From an uncultured Bacteroidales bacterium (GTDB taxonomy: Bacteria; Bacteroidota; Bacteroidia; Bacteroidales; Bacteroidaceae), in contig CACWFV010000011.1 in NCBI GenBank assembly GCA_902760315.1, forward strand, positions 44,595 to 108,594: a stretch of 64,000 bases of DNA, in the 5' to 3' direction. Under the pieces are notes generated by a model. It saw only the letters and a program-made list of their open reading frames with translations, was not told the origin of the DNA and did no database searches. How positions within the stretch are numbered: the stretch's first letter is position 1; the number at the start of each line of letters is the position of its first letter. Shown in pieces: positions 1 through 8,000 of the stretch. Both the position numbers and the translations under genes were made by a program.

Positions 1-1259
1 GTGCTAACGAGGCTACCCGTCTGGCTGTCCGCTTCATTGTGGAGGTGGCTTGGCAGGCTCACTTCGTCACCAACATGTTCATCCAGCCCACCGCTGAGGA
101 GTTGGAGAACTTCAAGCCTAACTTCGTAATCTATAACGCTTCTAAGGCTAAGGTAGAGAACTACAAGGAGCTGGGTCTGAACTCAGAGACTTGCGTAGCC
201 TTCAACACCACCAGCCGCGAACAGTGCATCATCAACACCTGGTACGGTGGTGAGATGAAGAAGGGTATGTTCTCTATGCAGAACTACTACCTGCCCCTGC
301 AGGGCATCGCCTCAATGCACTGCTCTGCCAACACCGATATGGAGGGTAAGAACACCGCTATCTTCTTCGGTCTGTCAGGTACCGGTAAGACCACATTGTC
401 TACCGACCCGAAGCGTCTGCTCATCGGCGACGACGAGCACGGATGGGACGACGAGGGCGTGTTCAACCTGGAGGGTGGCTGCTATGCCAAGGTTATCAAC
501 CTGGACAAGGAGTCTGAGCCCGACATCTACAACGCCATTCGCCGCAACGCCCTGCTGGAGAACGTCACCGTTGACGCCAACGGCAAGATTGACTTCGCTG
601 ACAAGAGCGTTACCGAGAACACTCGCGTAAGCTATCCTATCGACCACATCGAGAAGATTGCCCAGAAGGTCAACGGCAAGAGCGCCGGTCCTGACGCCAA
701 GAACGTCATCTTCCTGTCTGCCGACGCCTTCGGCGTGCTGCCTCCCGTCAGCATCCTGACTCCTGAGCAGACCAAGTACTACTTCCTGTCTGGTTTCACC
801 GCTAAGCTGGCTGGTACAGAGCGCGGCATCACCGAGCCTACTCCTACTTTCTCTGCTTGCTTCGGCCAGGCCTTCCTGGAGCTGCACCCCACCAAGTATG
901 CTGAGGAGCTCGTGAAGAAGATGGAGAAGAGCGGTGCCAAGGCTTACCTCGTCAACACTGGTTGGAACGGTACCGGCAAGCGTATCTCTATCCGCGACAC
1001 CCGTGGCATCATCGACGCCATCCTGGGCGGTGCCATCCTGAAGGCTCCCACCAAGAAGATTCCTTTCTTCGACTTCGAGGTGCCCACAGAGCTGGAGGGC
1101 GTAGACACCAACATCCTGGATCCCCGCGACACCTACGCTGACGCTGCTCAGTGGGAGGAGAAGGCCAAGGACTTGGCTGCCCGCTTCATCAAGAACTTCA
1201 AGAAGTACGAGGGCAACGAGGCTGGTAAGGCACTTGTCGCTGCAGGACCTAAATTGTAA
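1..1259 (+). CDS. pckA: Phosphoenolpyruvate carboxykinase (ATP), 5'-truncated by the window edge
   Basis: Interconverts oxaloacetate + ATP and phosphoenolpyruvate + CO2 + ADP in the cytosol; in anaerobic Bacteroidetes it often runs in the carboxylating direction toward succinate. The frame is open from base 3, so the gene enters from outside; about 418 residues are present, while the family is usually about 535. Visible motifs are the P-loop [11 protein letters not shown] (about fragment residue 122), GDDEHGW just after it, [12 protein letters not shown] (kinase-2 region) and a C-terminal NTGWNGTG segment. This is the ATP-type family rather than the GTP type. The last about 24 coding bases are repeated 58 bp downstream, and a strong terminator follows. 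The GTG at 39 is internal, not the start. Confidence 0.96.
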   Translation, partial: ANEATRLAVRFIVEVAWQAHFVTNMFIQPTAEELENFKPNFVIYNASKAKVENYKELGLNSETCVAFNTTSREQCIINTWYGGEMKKGMFSMQNYYLPLQGIASMHCSANTDMEGKNTAIFFGLSGTGKTTLSTDPKRLLIGDDEHGWDDEGVFNLEGGCYAKVINLDKESEPDIYNAIRRNALLENVTVDANGKIDFADKSVTENTRVSYPIDHIEKIAQKVNGKSAGPDAKNVIFLSADAFGVLPPVSILTPEQTKYYFLSGFTAKLAGTERGITEPTPTFSACFGQAFLELHPTKYAEELVKKMEKSGAKAYLVNTGWNGTGKRISIRDTRGIIDAILGGAILKAPTKKIPFFDFEVPTELEGVDTNILDPRDTYADAAQWEEKAKDLAARFIKNFKKYEGNEAGKALVAAGPKL

Positions 1260-1336
1260 GATTTAGGGCCGAAAGCAACGAGCATCTTCGATGGTCGCTG
1301 CAGGACCTAAATTGTAAGATTTAGGGCCGAAGCAAC
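1236..1336. repeat. Direct repeat of the pckA 3' end, period 58 bp
   Basis: About 43 bp at 1236-1278 (last codons, stop and following bases) recurs at 1294-1336 with one base missing in a short A run. Each copy contains the inverted repeat CCTAAAT/ATTTAGG around TGTAAG, so each could form a small hairpin over the stop codon. The bases between the copies include CAACGAGCATCTTCGATG. Confidence 0.85.
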
Positions 1337-1403
1337 TTCGCCCTACGCAGGGCAAAGTTTGCTGGTCCGAAGCTCTAAAGCACAGACTCTAAAGCATCAT
1401 AAT

Positions 1404-1446
1404 AATAACTCATGCAGGTTTTGCTTGCATGAGTTATTTTTTATTA
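1404..1446 (+). terminator. Intrinsic terminator of pckA
   Basis: Perfect 13-bp stem AATAACTCATGCA (1404-1416) with TGCATGAGTTATT (1426-1438), a 9-base loop and a T-rich tail. It lies about 145 bp after the stop codon. Confidence 0.9.
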
Positions 1447-1485
1447 CTGAGCCAGCGAGGATGTTAATAAAAAGTCATATTTGCA

Positions 1486-1684
1486 AATGTCACAATGTCA
1501 CATGTCACATTAAGGGCGGTTTTTAGCTGCATTTTTAAAGAGGGGAAATAGTATATTTACTTTAAATTATATATATTACAATATATATATAATTTAATTC
1601 TTCTTTGACTGTTTTTCGCAATTTTCAGGAAAACACGTCAAAATAGCCCTTAATGTGACATGTGACATGTGACATTGTGACATT
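1486..1684. repeat. 199-bp imperfect palindrome with TGTGACA iterons
   Basis: Left arm 1486-1517 is the reverse complement of the right arm 1646-1684, except that the right arm holds one extra heptamer TGTGACA. Both arms are made of iterated TGTGACA units and end inward in GCCCTTAA/TTAAGGGC. The centre is AT-rich and has its own palindrome: TAAATTATATATA (1563-1575) against TATATATAATTTA (1584-1596). No convincing gene overlaps it. It could be a non-autonomous mobile element, a protein-binding site or an RNA structure; the sequence does not decide. Confidence 0.85.
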
Positions 1685-1762
1685 CTCGTGAAAAATTGAA
1701 AAGGTAAAAAATTGGAATGTACGATTTTTTGATACTTACACACACATTTCTTGGCGGAACTC

Positions 1763-1794
1763 TTGACAGTGGGTACCCTTTTTTTGTATCTTTG
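1763..1794 (+). promoter_or_regulatory. Bacteroidetes-type promoter, distal, upstream of the giant surface-protein gene
   Basis: TTG at 1763-1765, 21-base spacer, TATCTTTG at 1787-1794. Transcription from here would give a leader of about 280 bases for the gene at 2083. An 18-codon ATG frame at 1799-1855 starts almost at the predicted start point; I do not claim it is translated. Confidence 0.65.
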
Positions 1795-1933
1795 CACTAT
1801 GAATGTTACGCGCGGGCGCAGGGTGGTTACGCGGCATAAGCATAAAACAGCATAAAAGGAACTAATATTCCTCAAAATACGTCTTTTAAGAAGATTTTCT
1901 TCCGAGTTGGAGCATAAATAGAATATTTTTTTG

Positions 1934-1941
1934 TATCTTTG
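1934..1941 (+). promoter_or_regulatory. Proximal -7 promoter element of the giant surface-protein gene
   Basis: TATCTTTG after a T run, followed by GTACCG. The nearest upstream TTG (1907-1909) is 24 bases away, longer than usual, so only the -7 element is convincing. Confidence 0.55.
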
Positions 1942-2082
1942 TACCGAATATTCAACTTAAATACGTATTAAAACAAATCACATGCCCAGCCGAGAGATAA
2001 TTATTACTAAGCGAGAGCAGAAAATGACCGATTTACTTGGTTAATGATAATAAAAACAATAACAAACTAAGTGACAATAAAT

Positions 2083-5000
2083 ATGAGAAAAATAACTAAG
2101 AACAGGCACGGAGGCTTCGGGCTGCAAGTGCTATTGCTCATGCTCGTGATGCTCGTTGGAGGGGGAAATCCAGCGTGGGCTTGGATTTATCCTGTCAATA
2201 CCGAGAAGACCCTCAACGATCCTGGCGGAGGGACCTGCAAATTCACCGGAAAATCCGAATGGGGTGGATTTTACAAGAAAATCAATAACGGAGGTTTTGG
2301 TTTTTATGGTTTTGACAACGCCGCATTTGAAACTAAACTTAATTTCAAAGTGGACGAGCAAAAATTCATCTGGGAATTCGACATTAGGATGTGGTTCTTT
2401 GAAGCGAAATGCTGGGATTACGATAACAATAAATTCAGAGGTGAAGTATATGTGGTCACCTCCGACGATGTAAAACACTTGATTGGCACATGGTCTTGGG
2501 ATTACACCATCGCTTCTTGGATTCAGAATGTCTGGGAAGACGAAACTTGGGGTAAAGTGGTTGTATCTGGTGACGGCGATTATGATTGTCGTGTTACTTA
2601 TGCCCCCAGTGGGCAGGCTGTTGAGGATGGTGTAAAGGCTATTGTCATGAAACATTCTGTCAGCAACGATGCTACGAATGGAGCAACCATGTATGAGGTG
2701 CAGTATGAAAAAAGTATCAACTTCAACAGCCTTACAGCAGACACGCCCATGCCTAAACTTACGGTGGACTGGGACACAGATGCTAAACTGGCTTTCAAGG
2801 CCACAGGTGTTCCCGACAAGCGGGGAAAAAATGGGTGGAGAGACCAGTATTACGACCTCCAACTCTATTACTACAATATTGGCCAGCAAAACAGCAATGC
2901 CTCCTTCGGCACCACAAAGGGCGGTTTTAACATCTCTAACGTGAGCAACGGGAAGATGGATGTTGCGTTCAGTTACTGGCCATTGACCACTTCGGAAGCA
3001 GCTGCCACCTGTGCCTACACTGTGCCCGTCTATGTGAAGTATCAGGGGTGCAGCGATGTAAGTTACGCGTCAAATTTTATACAAAACAGTGTGTTTAAGC
3101 AACCATCAGTGGCACACGGTTTCATCAAGCCCTACACCCGCCCTGCCACCTTGGATGTCCAGTTTGACAAGTGGAACAAGAAGAACGTAGTGACGTGGAC
3201 GCCGCAGACGGAAGCAAAGGGCTACGACGGTACGACGGAGGTGGACGTAGCCTGCCGCAACGACGGCAAATGGTACGTCATCCGCTATGACAAGAACAGC
3301 CCAGCCACCGACTATAAAGTACTGGGCACGTTGAAGGGCGATGCCGCCACGCTGCAATTAGACGATGCCGACATCGACTACGACAAGGAATACAAATATC
3401 GCGTCATCTTCCTGCCCTCGATATTGGAGAGCAAGTACAAGGACAACCTGGCTAAGCTGCCCGGCTACAATCGCACGCACAACAATACTGACCTGTGGGA
3501 GGAGAAAACGGTGAGCACCAAGATGGAGGTACCCATCAGACTGTCGCAGGACAAGACCCACGACAAGGCTGTGCGCCTGATATGGAATTACAGTATCCCC
3601 CTCAACGGGCTGACATGGGCTGTTGAATATAAGCAGACCGGCGAGAAGACGTGGCTCTCCAGGACCGAGACCATTCCCGTCGACCCCAGCCAGACCGAGG
3701 CCAGCACTGATTTCAGCGGTACGGTGTGCGACCCCGTGACTTATCGCATCAAGACCACCATCGGTGGCAAGATTCTCTACAGCGACACCCTCTCTACCAC
3801 CTTGCCCTCGGGCAGCTACATCAGCGACGTGACCGCCACGACAGGAACGGAGGAGACGGAGGTCAAGGTGAAGTGGAAGGTGAAGAACCCCGACATCATC
3901 AACGACATCTACTACCGCGTGCTGCGCCGCCCCATCGGTGCTGAAGGCCCCGACAGTTGGACGGAGCTGACCAGCAGCGTCCACGGCACGGCAACGGAAT
4001 ATGAATATACTGACACGCGCCCCCTGGCAGGTACCTACTATGAGTACACCGTAGAGGCATATGGTGCCAAGTGCGGCGACCAGTTGATGAAGAGCGATGC
4101 CGTTGTCACCCCCGGCTTCTCGCAGGCTCGCGGTACCATCACGGGCCACATCTCTTTCGGCTCGGGCACGGCGGTTGCAGGCGTCAGGGTGAACCTCGTC
4201 AAGTCGAGTACCGACGATGCCAACAGCCAGCCGCAGTTCCTCTCGCGCCGCATCGACGGCGAAGGGGCGGGCCTGCAGTGGCGTGCCAACAGCGAGAAAT
4301 ATGACAATGTGCTCAACGGCCAGCAGCCGCTGACCTTGCAGCTGTGGGCCCGCCCGCAGAGCACGGCAGCCGGCGGTGCGTCGCAGCAGCAGCTGGTGCA
4401 GATAGCCGGTGCCCTGGAGTTAGGCGTGAAGGAGTCGGGCGGCCGCTTCCACCTCTATGCCATCGACCGCTCGAAAGGCGGAAAGACGGTGAAGGAGTTT
4501 ACCGGTCTCGTGTTCGACAACATCGACTTCACCCACGTCGCTGCCACCTACAACGGCGGCACATGGACCTTCTACGTAGGTTCGGAGACCCTGCAGAAAG
4601 CCACCATGACCGCGGCAGCCACCACGTGGAACGCCGTCAGCAGCACCACCGCCACCCTGCCCACGCTGAGCATAGGCGGTCCGGCGGCTACACGCTCGCA
4701 GGGCAGCGGCTTCAAGGGCTTCGTCGACGATGTGCGCCTGTGGCAGCGTGCCCTCACCGAGGCAGAGATTACTGAGAACTACATCCGTATCCAGGGCGGC
4801 ACGGAGAGCGGCATGGTGCTCTACTGGCCCTTCGACGAGGGACTGAGCGTGCAGCGCTACGCCTTCGACATTGCCCGTCAGGACGGCCTCTACCAGCTGA
4901 ACCACCCCGAGGTGGGCGTCAACGTGGTGCCCGATGCCAGCTGTCCGCAGCACCTGAAGCTCTACGGCATGACCGACAGCGAGGGTGACTATATTATAAA

Positions 5001-8000
5001 AGGTGTACCCTTCCAGCAGGGCGGCACCAACTACAAGATAGTGCCCGAACTGGGCATCCACGAGTTTGCGCCTGCCACCCGCACCATGTTCGTCAGCCCC
5101 ACGAGTCTGACGGCCAACAACATCGACTTCGAGGACGTCTCGTCGTTCCCCATGGAGGGCCGCGTCACCTATGCCGGCACCAACATCCCCGTGGAGGGCA
5201 TCCGCCTCTACGTGGACGGTGAGCTGCAGACGAAGCAAGGCAAGGTGGTGGAGACCGACGCCAACGGACGCTACCTGATGTCAGTACCCATCGGCAAGCA
5301 CTATGTGGAGGCATCGCTCGACGGCCACACGATGGTGGCCGGCGGCCGCTTCCCCCTGCAGGATGAGCACAACTTCGACGGTCCCGTCGTCTACGACTTC
5401 CAGGACTCCACGCTGGTCAACTTCGTGGGCCGTGTGAGCGGAGCCACCAAGAACGACACGCTGGCCGTGGGCTTCGGCGCGTCGAACAACAACATCGGCG
5501 TGGCCAAGATTACGCTGAAACTGAACAGCGAGAACCTACTGTTCAACTACGACGGTGAAAAAGCCGGCACCGTGGAGCGCCCCTTCCAGAGCGACACCAC
5601 CGCCATCCGCAGCCATGCCTGGGCCGGCAAGGGCAGCGACGCGAAATACATCTACATCGAGACCGACTCCACCACGGGCGAGTTCTCGGCCCTGCTGCCC
5701 CCGATGAAGTATATTGTGAAGAGCATCACGATACCCAGCACCAAGGACAACATCGAGTTCACCACGCTGCCGCAGATTGACCTGACCAGCGTGAAGAAGG
5801 AACTGAAAGACTCGCTGCTGCTGCCGACAGCGGCCGGCGACTCCGTTTGGCACTACTACACGTACAATACGAAGATGGTGAAGACCCACTTTGCCGAACC
5901 GCAACTGGTGATGACCCAGCAGGGCAGCGAGGGCTTCGGCGAGCGGGAGATGCTGAAATACGCCGTCAGCCCCACCGTCACCCAGGACATCAAGGACATC
6001 TGGACGCGGGAGAATGACGGCAGCATCAAGTACAACTACGACTACCCCGTCTTTGCCCGCAACAAGGAATATAAGTTCGACGTACGCGGCTATGAGGTAT
6101 ATACCAACTACGACACCGGCACAGCCCGAAACGACACGGTGGCGATGAACGGCCTGGTGGTGACCGTAGCCAACGAGATGAGCAACATCCAGGACGTGGT
6201 GGCACGCGTCATCGACCCCACGCAGACCGAGTTGAAGGACGGTGCTGTCGTCAATTTGAAACGCACCCAGTTGCGCCTGGACCGTGACGGCACGAACACC
6301 ATCACCTTCACCACCGGCGCACCCAACGTGACGGCACCCTACACCCGCCACTTCAGCATGACCTACGAGCGCAACAACCGCACCTACAGCGGCCAGCAGC
6401 TGGACGGCATCGTGCTGGGCGAGCTGACCAACGGTGACAACTTCGTCACCGCCGGTCCCGACCATGTCGACATGGTGCTGCGCGACCCGCCAGGAGCCAC
6501 CGGCAAGGTGACGTGGAAGACGGGCTCCAGCAATACGAAACTGTACAACAGCGTGGAAGGCGCCTATCTGGACGAGGATGTGGCAGTAGACATGATGTGG
6601 GGTACCAACATCAGCACCGCAGTAGGACTGGGCGTAGCCATCATCTCGTCCACCGATGCCCACCAGACCCTGACGGTAGGCCAGGAAGGCTCCTACACCT
6701 GGGAGTGGCGCGACGACAGCACCTTTGTCACCACCACCGCCTCCGACATCAGCAGCAGCACAGGCATGAAATACGTGGGTGCCAAGGGCGACCTGTTTAT
6801 CGGCAAGTCGCACAACTATATCATCGGCACCTGCCGCAAGCTGGGCTTCCACCTCGAGTCCGGCGGCATCGTCTTAGGACTGAAGGAGGCCGTGAGCATC
6901 AACGACAGCATCAGCACCGACTTCATCTTCTCAACCCGTGAGATAGAGGAGACCATGATACCGAAACTGAATGACGCCCGCAACGGGCTGCTGCAGTATG
7001 CCGACAGCCTGGCCGCCGTCAACTATAAGAACACGACGGAGAACGATGTCTACCTGACGTGGAAGAAACCCACCGACTCTGACTACGGCCAGGACAAGAC
7101 CTATGTGTGGAAGCCCGGCACGAAGGGCAAGTCGCAGGACATGGTGCTCTACTACAACCAGTCGGTGAAGAACTGGAAACAGCGTCTGGCCGACAACGAG
7201 CAGGACAAGGTGGAAGCCATGGAGGCGCGCGACAAATACTTCAAAGAAAACCGCTCGTTCGACGGCGGCAGCAACTACGTCTACTCGGTGCGCCATGACA
7301 GCATCTACGCCTCCACATACGAGACATCGACAAAGGTGGGCGGCAAGCTCTCGTTCCAGAGCAATATCTTCGTCAACTATGCCGCTTCGTTTGGCATGAA
7401 CATTGAGGCGGATGTGGCTTCAGGATACATCGGAAGCAGCGTTGTGGGCGACGAGGATGGCAACAGGACAAGCTACGCCGAGTTTGAGTACGAGTTGAGC
7501 GACGGCAACTCAGGCACCGACTTCAGTGTGGACATCTACAAGTCGCCGCGTGGCTGGGGCGACATCTTCGTGCTGCGCGGCGGCCAGAGCTACAACCCCT
7601 ACGAGGGTGAAGTGCTGGCCGAATACTACGAGCCGGAGAAGAAGCACGTCATCTCCTATGGCACGGAGCGCATGGAGCAGCCCGTCATCCGCATCAGCAC
7701 CGATGGTGAGGTAGGGGCCACGAGTGCCACGCTGACCGACATCCCCGCCGGCGGCACGGGGCAGTTCACGCTGCACTTGACCAACGGCACAACGACCAAC
7801 CAGACGGTGCCGTTCACCTACATCTTGGAGATAGCAGAGATTTTCAACCAGCAGGGCCTGCAGGTGCTGATGGATGGCGTTCCCGCTGACGGCCGCGGCA
7901 TCTATATCCCCGCCGGCGAGACAGTGAAGAAAGTCATCACCGTGCGCCAGACGGACCAGAGCGTGCTCGACTACGAGGGCGTCACGATATGGTTTGAATC

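Noticed and set aside
1594-1875. 93-codon minus-strand frame across the palindrome
   Set aside because: It runs through the inverted repeat and a promoter, and the product has no recognisable features.
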